64,000 nt of DNA from Chromatiales bacterium (lineage in GTDB: Bacteria; Pseudomonadota; Gammaproteobacteria; UBA6429; Thiohalophilaceae): positions 124,001 to 188,000 of the forward strand of contig JALVOC010000089.1 of the NCBI GenBank assembly GCA_027032075.1, written 5' to 3'. The notes under the pieces are model-generated. The model was not told the origin of the DNA, made no database searches, and saw only the letters and a program-made list of their open reading frames with translations. Position numbers and translations under genes: made by a program. Below are positions 18,479-27,379 of the stretch, piece by piece (the first letter of the stretch is position 1; every line of letters starts with the position of its first letter).

Positions 18479-20008
18479 ATGAAAATAAACAACCCTGTCA
18501 CTCAGCGTGAAACGAATTACGCAGACGACACCGAAATTATCTCGACAACCGACATGAAGGGTATCATCCTGACGGCAAACCAGGATTTCATGACGGTGAG
18601 TGGATTCGATGATGATGAAATTATCGGTAAAAACCACAATGTCGTGCGTCATCCCGATATGCCGCCGGAAGCCTTCGCCGATCTGTGGACCACTCTCAAA
18701 GCAGGGAAACCCTGGATGGGAATGGTCAAGAATCGCTGCAAGAATGGAGATCATTACTGGGTCGATGCCTATGTCAGTCCGATGTACGTCGATGGCAAGA
18801 TCGATGGTTACCAGTCTGTCCGGGTAAAGCCGCCGAGGGAGTTGATCAACCGTGCGGATCGCCTCTACAGAAAAATCATGTCCGGTAAATCCGAAGAGGA
18901 TAAACGCCGTTCAAAACTCGCCGATGTGAAGTTACAGCGTATTCCGCTCGGTATCTGCGGGAAGTTGACAATTGCAGTTTCCCTGGTTTTTTCATTGTTG
19001 CTTCTTTCGCTTGGCGTCGTAACGGATATTTCTCCCTGGTTACTTGTCACTGCCCTGCCTGTATCGGTCGCGATCAGTTACGCGGCGATCCGCTATACCA
19101 TGCGGCCGTTACTGAAAATGGCGCAGCAGGCGAAAAGCATTGCGGACAACCCGTTGGCGCAATATGTCTATACCGGCCTGCATGATGAAATAGGCCAGAT
19201 TGGCTACGCGTTGAAATTCACCCAGGCCAAGTTGCGTACCGCCATTGGACGGGTGAAGGAATCCTCCGAAGTACTGGTCAGAAGTGCCAGTGAAATATCG
19301 AGCGGCAGTGCCGATCTTTCACAGCGTACGGAAGAGCAGGCATCTTCACTGGAGGAGACCGCCTCCAGTATGGAAGAAATGACTTCCACGGTAAAACAGA
19401 ATGCAGACAATTCCCGCCAGGCCAATCAACTGGCGGTCGGTGCGCGTGAGCAGGCCGAGAAAGGTGGCAAGGTCGTCACTGATGCTGTGGCCGCGGTCAA
19501 TGAAATCAATATCGCAAGCAAGAAAATTGCCGACATTATCGGCGTGATTGACGAGATTGCCTTTCAGACAAACCTGCTGGCACTCAATGCGGCGGTGGAA
19601 GCCGCCAGGGCGGGTGAACAGGGTCGTGGTTTTGCCGTCGTCGCAGGAGAAGTACGCACCCTCGCGGGGCGGAGTGCCGAGGCGGCAAAACAGATTAAGG
19701 AACTTATCACCGACAGTGTCGAGAAAGTGGGTCATGGTGCCGAACTCGTTGATGCTTCCGGCAAGACGTTGCGGGAAATCATGAACAGCGTGAAAAAGGT
19801 CACTGACATCATTTCGGAGATTGCAGCCGCGAGCGAGGAACAGGCCAGTGGTATCGAACAGGTCAACAAAGCAGTGATGCAAATGGACGAAGTGACCCAG
19901 CAGAACGCTGCCCTGGTGGAAGAATCCGCTGCAGCCAGTGAAGCCATGGTGGAAAAGGTGAGGGTGCTGTCCGGTCTGGCGTTACAGTTCAAACTGGAGG
20001 ACAGCTGA
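18479..20008 (+). CDS. Aer-like chemoreceptor with N-terminal PAS domain
   Basis: A 509-residue receptor. The N-terminal PAS domain (about 20-125: IISTTDMKGIILTANQDF, VRHPDMPPEAF, KNGDHYWVDAYVSPM) matches Aer-type FAD-PAS proteins. Two short membrane helices follow near 163-200, then a HAMP-like segment and an MCP signalling domain. There is no periplasmic domain and no C-terminal CheR pentapeptide, so it probably reports cellular redox or energy state rather than an external ligand. FAD binding is inferred from the family. Confidence 0.9.
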   Translation: MKINNPVTQRETNYADDTEIISTTDMKGIILTANQDFMTVSGFDDDEIIGKNHNVVRHPDMPPEAFADLWTTLKAGKPWMGMVKNRCKNGDHYWVDAYVSPMYVDGKIDGYQSVRVKPPRELINRADRLYRKIMSGKSEEDKRRSKLADVKLQRIPLGICGKLTIAVSLVFSLLLLSLGVVTDISPWLLVTALPVSVAISYAAIRYTMRPLLKMAQQAKSIADNPLAQYVYTGLHDEIGQIGYALKFTQAKLRTAIGRVKESSEVLVRSASEISSGSADLSQRTEEQASSLEETASSMEEMTSTVKQNADNSRQANQLAVGAREQAEKGGKVVTDAVAAVNEINIASKKIADIIGVIDEIAFQTNLLALNAAVEAARAGEQGRGFAVVAGEVRTLAGRSAEAAKQIKELITDSVEKVGHGAELVDASGKTLREIMNSVKKVTDIISEIAAASEEQASGIEQVNKAVMQMDEVTQQNAALVEESAAASEAMVEKVRVLSGLALQFKLEDS

Positions 20009-20030
20009 TCAAAATCAAAGGGATATTGTC

Positions 20031-20783
20031 GTGCGCCTGTTTGCGGTAGTTAACCAGAAGGGCGGTGTTGGAAAAACAACAACCGTAGCCAATCTTGCCT
20101 ATACCCTGGCCGATCGTGGCAAGAAGGTAACGGTAATTGATCTGGATCCCCAGGGTTCGCTGTCAGCCTCATTTGGCATCAATGCCCGGGAATTCTCCGG
20201 GATTGATGAGGTATTAATCGACGACCTGCCGATTGCGCAGGCCCTTGTGAATGTCCGGGAGAACCTCGATCTGGTGCCGTCAGGAAGCAAGCTGGGCAAC
20301 CTCGAGCAAAACAGCGAAGGTTCGGCAGCACGCGCCAAACGTTTAAAGAAAGCACTCGCTGAGCTGAAGGGACAGGATTTCGTTTTTCTCGACTGCCCAC
20401 CCTCGTCCGGTTTTCTGGTGGTGACGGCGTTATATGCCACCAAGGAAGTCCTGATCCCGGTGGCGAGCGAGTATTTGTCACTGCACGGGCTGTCACATTT
20501 GATGGGGACGATCAGCAAATTTGAAGAATCCCTGGATCAGACATTCAAACAGTGGGTGGTGATCACGCGCTTCCACCAACGCCGCAAACTGGCCAGGGAT
20601 GTGGTGAAAACACTAACCGATTATTTTCCGGGGATCATTCTGGCGACACCCATTCGTGAAACGTCCGCCCTCGCCGAGAGCCCGAGCTTCGGGCAGACGG
20701 TGTTTGAATACCGCGGTAACTGCCATGGTGCGGAAGACTATTTTTCCCTGGGAACCGATCTACTGGAAGAAAGGACAATATGA
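20031..20783 (+). CDS. ParA-family ATPase of the chemotaxis cluster (ParC-like)
   Basis: A 250-residue ParA/Soj-type ATPase with a GTG start. It has the deviant Walker A KGGVGKTTT (residues 10-18), Walker A' (DLDPQGSLS) and Walker B (FVFLDCPPSSG). There is no DNA-binding N-terminus and no ParB nearby, so it is not a chromosome partition protein. ParA homologues inside che operons (ParC of Vibrio, PpfA of Rhodobacter) place chemosensory arrays at the pole or midcell and ensure their inheritance. That is the likely role. It overlaps the next gene by 4 nt. Confidence 0.88.
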   Translation: MRLFAVVNQKGGVGKTTTVANLAYTLADRGKKVTVIDLDPQGSLSASFGINAREFSGIDEVLIDDLPIAQALVNVRENLDLVPSGSKLGNLEQNSEGSAARAKRLKKALAELKGQDFVFLDCPPSSGFLVVTALYATKEVLIPVASEYLSLHGLSHLMGTISKFEESLDQTFKQWVVITRFHQRRKLARDVVKTLTDYFPGIILATPIRETSALAESPSFGQTVFEYRGNCHGAEDYFSLGTDLLEERTI

Positions 20784-21298
20784 TGGCAAAACAAACAAAA
20801 TCCATGATAGGGAATGATCCTCTTGCCTGGTTGAAAGAGGAGAGTGATGCTGGTGCGCAACAGAGCGCAAATGCGGACAAAAGTGGCGACAAGAAAAAAT
20901 CAAAGGGCAGGAAAAAGAGCGCAGCAGGAAAGACCGGGGGCAAACAGGTAAGCGCTGCGGCGACAGCCAAAGAAGAGGAAAACCAGCGGGATTCTGTAGA
21001 TGAGGAGAGTTCACCGCAAACGGTAATCCAATTGAAGCCTGTGCAGGATGTGTCTTGCACGGCCCAGCAGTACGAGGAGTGGAAAGAGGTTTTAAGCGCA
21101 AAGAACCTGATGATTGACGGCAGTCAGGTGGAAAGGATCGATACTGCGTTTATGCAGTTGATATATGCACTGGTATCTGAAGCGGAGATAAATGACACAG
21201 TGGTAACCTGGAAAGATCCTTCAGAGGCATTGTGCGCAACCGCAAGGCTTTTGGGAATGGAAAAGGTCTTGCACCTCGATTGCAATCCGGGAAATTAG
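20780..21298 (+). CDS. STAS-domain protein coupled to the ParA-like ATPase
   Basis: A 172-residue protein. The N-terminus holds NDPLAWLKEE, followed by a long basic, Lys/Ala-rich disordered stretch (residues 25-75). The C-terminal part (about 90-170) resembles a STAS fold: a strand, VERIDTAFMQLIYALV in the position of the DSSGL switch loop, and a terminal helix. The canonical phosphorylated Ser is replaced (IDTAFMQ), so it is probably not a kinase-regulated antagonist. Its 4-nt overlap with the ParA gene suggests it is that ATPase's partner, in place of the CheW-like ParP of Vibrio. An alternative ATG lies at 20783. Confidence 0.65.
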   Translation: MMAKQTKSMIGNDPLAWLKEESDAGAQQSANADKSGDKKKSKGRKKSAAGKTGGKQVSAAATAKEEENQRDSVDEESSPQTVIQLKPVQDVSCTAQQYEEWKEVLSAKNLMIDGSQVERIDTAFMQLIYALVSEAEINDTVVTWKDPSEALCATARLLGMEKVLHLDCNPGN

Positions 21299-21319
21299 AC
21301 TGCATCGCCGGTTTTTCTT

Positions 21320-22174
21320 ATGGGCCTGGAAAACAGAAAAGCATCCTCGGTATACGAACGGGAGTTTGAATTTACCCCCAGGGATTTCGAGTATATACGA
21401 AAACTGGTAAGTGAACGTACCGGTATTGTCCTGGGCGACCATAAAACGGATCTGGTCTACAGCAGGATTTCGAGACGCCTGCGTCAGCTGAAACTGAGTT
21501 CCTTCAATGATTATCTGGCGATAATAGAAAAGGGTGACGACACTGAACTGGTGGAGTTCACCAATGCCTTAACGACCAATCTCACTGCCTTTTTCCGTGA
21601 GCCACACCATTTTGATTATCTTGCAGAGACACTGCTGCCGGATCTGTTGCGAAACAAACAGGATAAAAAATTACGCATCTGGTCAGCAGGCTGTTCTTCG
21701 GGAGAGGAGCCCTACTCCATTGCCATGGTTGTCAGAGAAATCATTCCGGCAAGCTGGGATGTGAGGATACTTGCAACGGATCTCGATTCAAACATGGTGA
21801 GCAAGGCGAGAGCGGGTGTGTATACCCTGGAACGCGTGGAAGGTATTTCCAAACAGCGTTTGAAGCGCTGGGTGTTACGTGGCAAGGGCGAAAAATCGGC
21901 GCTTGTAAAAATGTCATCAAAGTTGCAGGAGCTGATCACCTTCAAACAACTCAACCTGATGCATGAATGGCCGCTACGAGGGCCGTTTGATTTCATATTT
22001 TGCCGTAATGTCGTGATTTATTTTGACAAGGAAACGCAGAAAAAACTGTTCAGCCAGTTTGCGGATGTGCTCAGGCCGGATGGGCATTTGTTTATTGGGC
22101 ATTCGGAATCTTTGTATAAAGTCAGTGACAGATACAAATTAATCGGCAAAACGATTTATCAAAAAATAAAATGA
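21320..22174 (+). CDS. cheR: CheR, chemotaxis protein methyltransferase
   Basis: A 284-residue SAM-dependent methyltransferase. The N-terminal helical domain (about 14-80) is followed by the SAM-binding core (RIWSAGCSSGEEPYSIAM near 130; ATDLDSNMV; FDFIFCRNVVIYFD). It methylates receptor glutamates and opposes CheB. The EWEEF tail of the receptor at 15994-18420 is a likely docking site. It overlaps cheD by 4 nt. Confidence 0.95.
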   Translation: MGLENRKASSVYEREFEFTPRDFEYIRKLVSERTGIVLGDHKTDLVYSRISRRLRQLKLSSFNDYLAIIEKGDDTELVEFTNALTTNLTAFFREPHHFDYLAETLLPDLLRNKQDKKLRIWSAGCSSGEEPYSIAMVVREIIPASWDVRILATDLDSNMVSKARAGVYTLERVEGISKQRLKRWVLRGKGEKSALVKMSSKLQELITFKQLNLMHEWPLRGPFDFIFCRNVVIYFDKETQKKLFSQFADVLRPDGHLFIGHSESLYKVSDRYKLIGKTIYQKIK

Positions 22175-22827
22175 TGATGAGCGCAAAACAAGGACCGCCT
22201 ATGCAGGAGTTGCCCAAGAGTCTGAATGGATTTGCGCACATCAATCGCTATTGGGACAAAGTGCATGGAACATACGCGGCAAAAATTCTTCCAGGTGAAT
22301 ATTATATTACCATTCATGATGAAGTGATTGTCACGGTGTTGGGTTCCTGTGTGTCGGCCTGTATTCGTGACAAGGTGTTCGGCATCGGCGGTATGAATCA
22401 TTTCATGTTGCCAATCGGCGATAGTGATCGGATTAATGCCCTGGAGGATGTGAACAATTCCACGCGTTACGGGAATTATGCGATGGAGCTTATGATAAAC
22501 GATATATTAAAGAATGGCGGCAGGCGGGAAAACCTCGAGGTGAAAATATTCGGTGGTGGGCGCGTCTTGCGGAATATGCAAACACTGGATATCGGCAGGC
22601 GAAATATCGATTTTGTAAGAAAATATATCGAGGCGGAATCCCTTACGCTGGTATCCGAGGATGTTGGAGATATTTATCCGCGCAAGGTCATGTATTTTCC
22701 TATCAGCGGCAGGGTGCGGGTGAAAAAACTGCGATCCCTGCACAACAACACCATAATCGAGCGCGAAAAGAAATACCGTATGTCAATTGAAAAGAAACCG
22801 GTAGAAGGCGAAATCGAACTATTCTAA
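22171..22827 (+). CDS. cheD: CheD, receptor glutamine deamidase
   Basis: A 218-residue CheD with the catalytic Cys in [12 protein letters not shown], the His in GGMNHFMLP, and a downstream FGGGRVL segment. It deamidates receptor glutamines and in some bacteria helps CheC. No cheC is seen. The exact start is uncertain: three ATGs in a row at 22171-22179 overlap the cheR stop, and another ATG is at 22201. Its presence alongside cheR and cheB gives a full adaptation set. Confidence 0.93.
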   Translation: MMMSAKQGPPMQELPKSLNGFAHINRYWDKVHGTYAAKILPGEYYITIHDEVIVTVLGSCVSACIRDKVFGIGGMNHFMLPIGDSDRINALEDVNNSTRYGNYAMELMINDILKNGGRRENLEVKIFGGGRVLRNMQTLDIGRRNIDFVRKYIEAESLTLVSEDVGDIYPRKVMYFPISGRVRVKKLRSLHNNTIIEREKKYRMSIEKKPVEGEIELF

Positions 22828-22844
22828 ATGGTTTACGTATTGTT

Positions 22845-23942
22845 ATGAGCAAAGTAAAAGTAATAATCGTTGATGATTCCGCACTGGTAAGGCAGGTATT
22901 GTCTGAAATCCTTTCTGCGGATCCGGATATTGAGGTGGTTGGGGTAGCACAGGACCCCTATATTGCGCGTGAAAAAATCAAGCAGCTCAATCCGGATGTT
23001 ATCACCCTGGATGTGGAAATGCCCAAAATGGACGGGGTGACATTCTTAAGCAACCTCATGCGGCTTCGGCCAATGCCAGTGGTGATGATTTCATCCCTGA
23101 CTGAAAAAGGTGCGGATATCACTTTACAGGCACTTGAATTGGGTGCGGTTGACTTTGTATCCAAGCCCAAAATCGATGTTTCTGCCGGGCTCGATGAATA
23201 TGCACATGAAATCCGCGACAAGGTCAAGAATGCGGCGAGGATCAAGGTAAATGCGATTTCTGATCGCCTGGTGCGCAAGCGCAGTGGCATCGAGAGTCTT
23301 GAAGTCGATCCCAAATTGAGTGCGGACGCGGTGTTGTCCAGGAGGAAAGGGAACAAGCGGTTCAAGACCACGGATAAAATCATTGCGATAGGCGCCTCCA
23401 CCGGTGGTACCGAGGCAATCCGTGAGGTGTTGGAGACCATGCCTCCGGATGCTCCCGGGATCGTTATCAGTCAGCATATTCCGGCAGCCTTCAGCGGGCC
23501 GTTTGCCAAGCGCATGGACGCTGCCTCGGCGATGACCGTGTATGAGGCGACGGATGGTCAGCAAATCCTGCCCGGCCATGTCTATATCGCGCCTGGAAGT
23601 CATCATTTGATCGTCGAACGTAGTGGTGCCCGTTATATATGCCGTTTGAATGATGGTTCCCCGGTGAATCGCCACAAACCCAGTGTGGACGTGATGTTCC
23701 GTTCAGTGGCGCAGAATGTGGGACCGAATGCAATCGGCGTGCTTTTGACCGGCATGGGGGATGATGGCGCCCGTGGCCTGCTGGAAATGAAGGAAAACGG
23801 TGCAGCAACCGTGATCCAGGATGAAAACAGCAGTGTGGTATGGGGAATGCCCGGAGAGGCGGCAAAACTGGGAGCGGCCGACACAGAATTGCCGCTGGAC
23901 AGGATAACCGCCAAGTTAATGGCTCTGGTCAAATCTCAGTGA
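22845..23942 (+). CDS. cheB: CheB, receptor methylesterase/deamidase
   Basis: A 365-residue two-domain protein. The N-terminal receiver has Asp56 ([11 protein letters not shown]) and KPK near 107-109. The C-terminal esterase has the catalytic Ser near 185 ([10 protein letters not shown]), His (ISQHIP) and Asp ([10 protein letters not shown]). It is phosphorylated by CheA and completes the adaptation module with CheR and CheD. It ends the che operon, about 190 nt before fliA. Confidence 0.95.
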   Translation: MSKVKVIIVDDSALVRQVLSEILSADPDIEVVGVAQDPYIAREKIKQLNPDVITLDVEMPKMDGVTFLSNLMRLRPMPVVMISSLTEKGADITLQALELGAVDFVSKPKIDVSAGLDEYAHEIRDKVKNAARIKVNAISDRLVRKRSGIESLEVDPKLSADAVLSRRKGNKRFKTTDKIIAIGASTGGTEAIREVLETMPPDAPGIVISQHIPAAFSGPFAKRMDAASAMTVYEATDGQQILPGHVYIAPGSHHLIVERSGARYICRLNDGSPVNRHKPSVDVMFRSVAQNVGPNAIGVLLTGMGDDGARGLLEMKENGAATVIQDENSSVVWGMPGEAAKLGAADTELPLDRITAKLMALVKSQ

Positions 23943-24044
23943 TCATGTAAGTTATTGATAATTAAGAATAACAACCTGTCATTTTTCCCGGGGTTACCGG
24001 CATGGTTCGTGCATCGTTATACCCGTGTGCGGTGGTGTTTGTGC

Positions 24045-24071
24045 TAAAGCTTTAGCCGCGGTTACCGACAC
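24045..24071 (+). promoter_or_regulatory. Candidate sigma-28 promoter before fliA
   Basis: TAAAGCTT at 24045-24052, then 11 nt, then ACCGACAC at 24064-24071, resembles the sigma-28 consensus TAAAGTTT-N11-GCCGATAA. The -35 box is good, while the -10 box matches the CCGA core but not the flanking bases. It would allow autoregulation of fliA. Confidence 0.45.
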
Positions 24072-24131
24072 ATAATCACAGGATATTCCCCCTCAACGTG
24101 CGATGAGGAAGATTTGCGGGTGCTGTAACAC

Positions 24132-24845
24132 ATGTACACGATACGAAAGCCGACAGAAGCCGAAGAAGTGATCCAGAACCATTCCGGGCTGGTGCATCGC
24201 ATTGCCTACCATCTCAAGGCCCGCCTGCCGGCCACCGTACTTGTAGATGATCTGATCCAGGTCGGCATGATGGGGTTACTGGAAGCCTATCAACATTACG
24301 ATCCGACACAGGGCGCAAGTTTTGAAACCTATGCGACGATTCGTATCCGTGGCTCCATGCTGGATGAATTACGGCGAAACGACTGGGCGCCAAAATCGGT
24401 GCACCGCAAGGCGCGCGAGCTGTTGGAAGTGGTCCAGAAAATCGAATCCGCCACCGGGCGCGAGGCCCGCCCCAGCGAAATCGCCCACGAGATGGGGATC
24501 GGTATGGAGGAGTATCATCAACTGGTACAGGAATCCAATGCCTGCCGCATTCTTAATTTTGTTGATCTGGGGGTTAGCGGAGAGTTTTCAGCATTTGATA
24601 CAAAGAATTCCGCCACCGGACCGGTGGACTCAATCCAGGAAGATCAGTTCCGGGAGCAGCTTGTCGAGGCCATCAATGCCTTACCGGAGCGTGAAAAACT
24701 GGTGGTCAGCCTATACTATGACGAAGAATTCAATTTACGTGAGATTGGTGAAATTCTGGGGGTCAGCGAATCACGTATCAGTCAATTAATGAGCCAGGCA
24801 CACACCCGCATGCGAGCGTTTTTGCGCGAGTACACCGAAACCTGA
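24132..24845 (+). CDS. fliA: FliA, flagellar sigma factor (sigma-28)
   Basis: A 237-residue sigma-70-family group 3 factor. Region 2 (HLKARLPATVLVDDLIQVGM then MGLLEAYQHYDPTQGASFETY), region 3 (ARPSEIAHEMGI) and region 4 (ALPEREKLVVSLYYDEEFNL then LREIGEILGVSESRISQLMS) are all present. It directs late flagellar and chemotaxis genes and is restrained by FlgM. Unlike the usual flhF-fleN-fliA-cheY order, it stands downstream of cheB and apart from flhA/flhF/fleN, which are not in the window. Confidence 0.95.
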   Translation: MYTIRKPTEAEEVIQNHSGLVHRIAYHLKARLPATVLVDDLIQVGMMGLLEAYQHYDPTQGASFETYATIRIRGSMLDELRRNDWAPKSVHRKARELLEVVQKIESATGREARPSEIAHEMGIGMEEYHQLVQESNACRILNFVDLGVSGEFSAFDTKNSATGPVDSIQEDQFREQLVEAINALPEREKLVVSLYYDEEFNLREIGEILGVSESRISQLMSQAHTRMRAFLREYTET

Positions 24846-25052
24846 TGTGAGACGGGATCATCCCGGTTTCAGACGCCATCTGGTGGCTTTTAGCCGTTTT
24901 CTGCACGAATTCTTAGTAAGTAATTAATATGAGGCACTCTGCCCGATTGTGACCGGTTTTGCGTTTTGGGGGGCCAGGAAGCCGCTATATTATAGATAGT
25001 CGGTATACCGGGAGGCATTTCCGGTTTAGATACCATCCATGAGGAGGTTGAG

Positions 25053-26516
25053 ATGTCGTTGTCAAATTTCTTAATGATTACTCCAAATCCTGTCGCGTCG
25101 GGTGTGATCTGGTTTGTGATCATCAGTATCGTATTGTATATCGCCCGGGCCCACGCCCACCAGGGTATTCTTGCTGCCAGCCGGACGGTACGCAACGCCT
25201 TGCGTCTTAGCGCCCATTCCGTGATGTTGCTGGTTAACAGGTTGCATCAACGGAACAAGGAAGTGCTGCTGAATCAGGGGCGTGAGGCGGCGGAGCGCAT
25301 TATCGAGCGGGAGTTTGAGCGGGTTGATGCCACCGTGAGGCGCGATCTGGCCGAGTACCCGGCGCTGCACCGTTTGCTCAGTGAGGAAATCACCAAAATA
25401 GATGAGGATTACAAGGAAAGTATCGATGTGCCACCCGCCCCTCCGGGCTGGGTCAAGGCAGTGGAGGCGGTTGCCAAAATCCCCACCACCAAAGGGGATC
25501 CCATGGTTGGGAACGTCCTGGAAGACATTCATCAGTCCCTGATCAAGGCCAATACCAAGGCAACGGAAGAGTATCGCAAGGCGAGTCACCAGCGCCATCA
25601 GTTATTGACCAACATGATGCCGCATTGGCGCAGGCTGCGGCAGTTGCTGACGCAGGTTGATAAAAACATCAACAGCCTGCTACAGCGTTCCACCACCATC
25701 GATCGGCATATGGATGAGTTTGAGGGCATCATTCATCAAACCGACCGGGCAGCACGCATGTTGTCATCCTCATCCCTGACACAATTCTTTATTTCCCTGT
25801 TCGTGCTGGCAATTGCGGTTGGCGGTGCGGTGATCAACTTTCATTTGATCGCCCGTCCGCTTTCCGAGATGGTGGGGGGTACCAGCTATATCATGGGTTT
25901 TCAGATGAACAACATCGCGGCAATGGTCATTATCCTGGTGGAACTGGCGATGGGCCTGTTTCTCATGGAATCGATGCGTATTACCCGCTTGTTCCCCGTG
26001 ATTGGAGCACTCAACGATAAAACCCGGCAGAGGATGGTCTGGACGTTCTTCTCCATCCTGTTTTTCCTCGCAATGGTGGAAGCAGGGCTGGCATTCATGC
26101 GTGAAATCCTGATGGAAGAAGACGCCGCCACCCGTGCAATATTACGTGGTGACAGTGTTGCAAAAGAGGCCGCGCAAGGTTCCTACTTGTGGATTACCAC
26201 GGCGGCACAGATGGGCATGGGTTTTGTCCTGCCATTTGCCCTGATGTTTGTCGCCATTCCGCTGGAAACCTTCGTGCATTCATTACGCACCGTACTTGGG
26301 GTGGTAATGGTTGGTTTGTTGCGTATGTTGGCCTGGTCGTTGCGGTTCCTGGGGAATATCGCACGTTATACCGGTGATACGCTGGTGCATGGTTATGATC
26401 TGATCATTTTTGCGCCCTTGTGGATTGAACGAATGGTCAAGGGTGCGAAGCAAGGCGAAGTCAAGAAAAAAGAGAAGAAAAATGTAGATTCAATGCACTT
26501 TGGAGGAGCTGCCTGA
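25053..26516 (+). CDS. Uncharacterised multi-pass membrane protein with long helical domain
   Basis: A 487-residue protein that I do not recognise. One membrane helix lies near residues 18-33 (VIWFVIISIVLYIARAHA). A long charged helical, probably coiled-coil region follows (about 60-245). Then come about five membrane segments: near 247-270, 287-310, 328-350, 380-408 and 420-440. The basic tail (GAKQGEVKKKEKK) is cytoplasmic by the positive-inside rule. GAGGAGG before the ATG fixes the start. Its stop overlaps the next start (ATGG/TGATGG), so it is coupled to a VWA-like lipoprotein. The two probably form an envelope complex. Confidence 0.8.
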   Translation: MSLSNFLMITPNPVASGVIWFVIISIVLYIARAHAHQGILAASRTVRNALRLSAHSVMLLVNRLHQRNKEVLLNQGREAAERIIEREFERVDATVRRDLAEYPALHRLLSEEITKIDEDYKESIDVPPAPPGWVKAVEAVAKIPTTKGDPMVGNVLEDIHQSLIKANTKATEEYRKASHQRHQLLTNMMPHWRRLRQLLTQVDKNINSLLQRSTTIDRHMDEFEGIIHQTDRAARMLSSSSLTQFFISLFVLAIAVGGAVINFHLIARPLSEMVGGTSYIMGFQMNNIAAMVIILVELAMGLFLMESMRITRLFPVIGALNDKTRQRMVWTFFSILFFLAMVEAGLAFMREILMEEDAATRAILRGDSVAKEAAQGSYLWITTAAQMGMGFVLPFALMFVAIPLETFVHSLRTVLGVVMVGLLRMLAWSLRFLGNIARYTGDTLVHGYDLIIFAPLWIERMVKGAKQGEVKKKEKKNVDSMHFGGAA

Positions 26517-27172
26517 TGGCAAAAAATATAAGCAAAATCATTCTGCTTGCAAGCATGCTGATATTGTTCGGATGCTCCAGGGAGGAAGTACCACACACGC
26601 GTGGTGTTTATATGTTGATGGATACCTCGGGAACCTACACCAAGGAGCTCGAACAGGCACAAAGAGTGATCAACTTTATTCTTTCCAATCTGAACCCCGG
26701 TGATTCCTTTGCAGTGGCGCGGGTGGATACCGGCAGTTTCAGTGAGAAAGATATTATCGCCAAGGTCCAGTTCGAAGATCGTCCCAGCCGGGCGAACCAG
26801 CAAAAGCGCATCTTTCGCGACAAAATCGACAAATTCGTCAAAAACGTCAAAGGCAGTGCCTATACGGATATCACCGGCGGGATGTTGCAGGCAATCGAGT
26901 GGCTGAACGAAGCCCGAACCGGGCACAATACCATTCTTATATTTTCCGATTTGAAGGAAGATTTGAAAAAAGGTTTTGTGCGTGATATCCCCCTGCAACT
27001 AAGTGGTTTTTCGGTTGTTGCCTTGAATGTCACCAAGCTTCGTAGTGACAATATTGACCCCCGGGAATATCTGAACCGGCTGGCAGCCTGGCAGGAAAGG
27101 GTTGAGGCCGGTGGAGGCACCTGGCAGGTGGTCAACGATCTGGAGCGCCTGGAGAGCGTGTTAACATTTTAA
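26516..27172 (+). CDS. VWA-like lipoprotein, partner of the upstream membrane protein
   Basis: A 218-residue lipoprotein: signal peptide with lipobox LFGC (Cys20), then a von Willebrand A-like fold. The MIDAS-type motif reads MLMDTSGTYTKE (DxSxT, near residues 35-40), with a second Thr/Asp site near YTDITGGML and a strand-plus-acid motif ILIFSDLKED. It is therefore probably a metal-binding protein-interaction module at the membrane surface. The start overlaps the upstream stop. A rho-independent terminator follows at 27191-27219, so the two genes are a closed operon. Substrate and role are unknown. Confidence 0.8.
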   Translation: MAKNISKIILLASMLILFGCSREEVPHTRGVYMLMDTSGTYTKELEQAQRVINFILSNLNPGDSFAVARVDTGSFSEKDIIAKVQFEDRPSRANQQKRIFRDKIDKFVKNVKGSAYTDITGGMLQAIEWLNEARTGHNTILIFSDLKEDLKKGFVRDIPLQLSGFSVVALNVTKLRSDNIDPREYLNRLAAWQERVEAGGGTWQVVNDLERLESVLTF

Positions 27173-27190
27173 GTGATTGATTGAAAAAGA

Positions 27191-27219
27191 AAAAAACCGT
27201 CATAAATTGGCGGTTTTTT
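27191..27219 (+). terminator. Rho-independent terminator after the VWA lipoprotein gene
   Basis: AAAAAACCGTCA at 27191-27202 pairs with TGGCGGTTTTTT at 27208-27219 around a TAAAT loop (one G-T wobble), followed by further T residues. The A-tract/T-tract pairing could make it work on both strands. Confidence 0.8.
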
Positions 27220-27379
27220 TTTGTGCGCGCATGTGCGTACTATATGGAATTAGAGGAAAAACATCACCATATCCACATAGGTGATACTGATATCGCTGTG
27301 TTGTGTCTCAAGGAAACGGGAATATTGCCGATAGATCATCTGAACAGAGGGCGAGAGGTTGAGTCATACAATTCCAATC

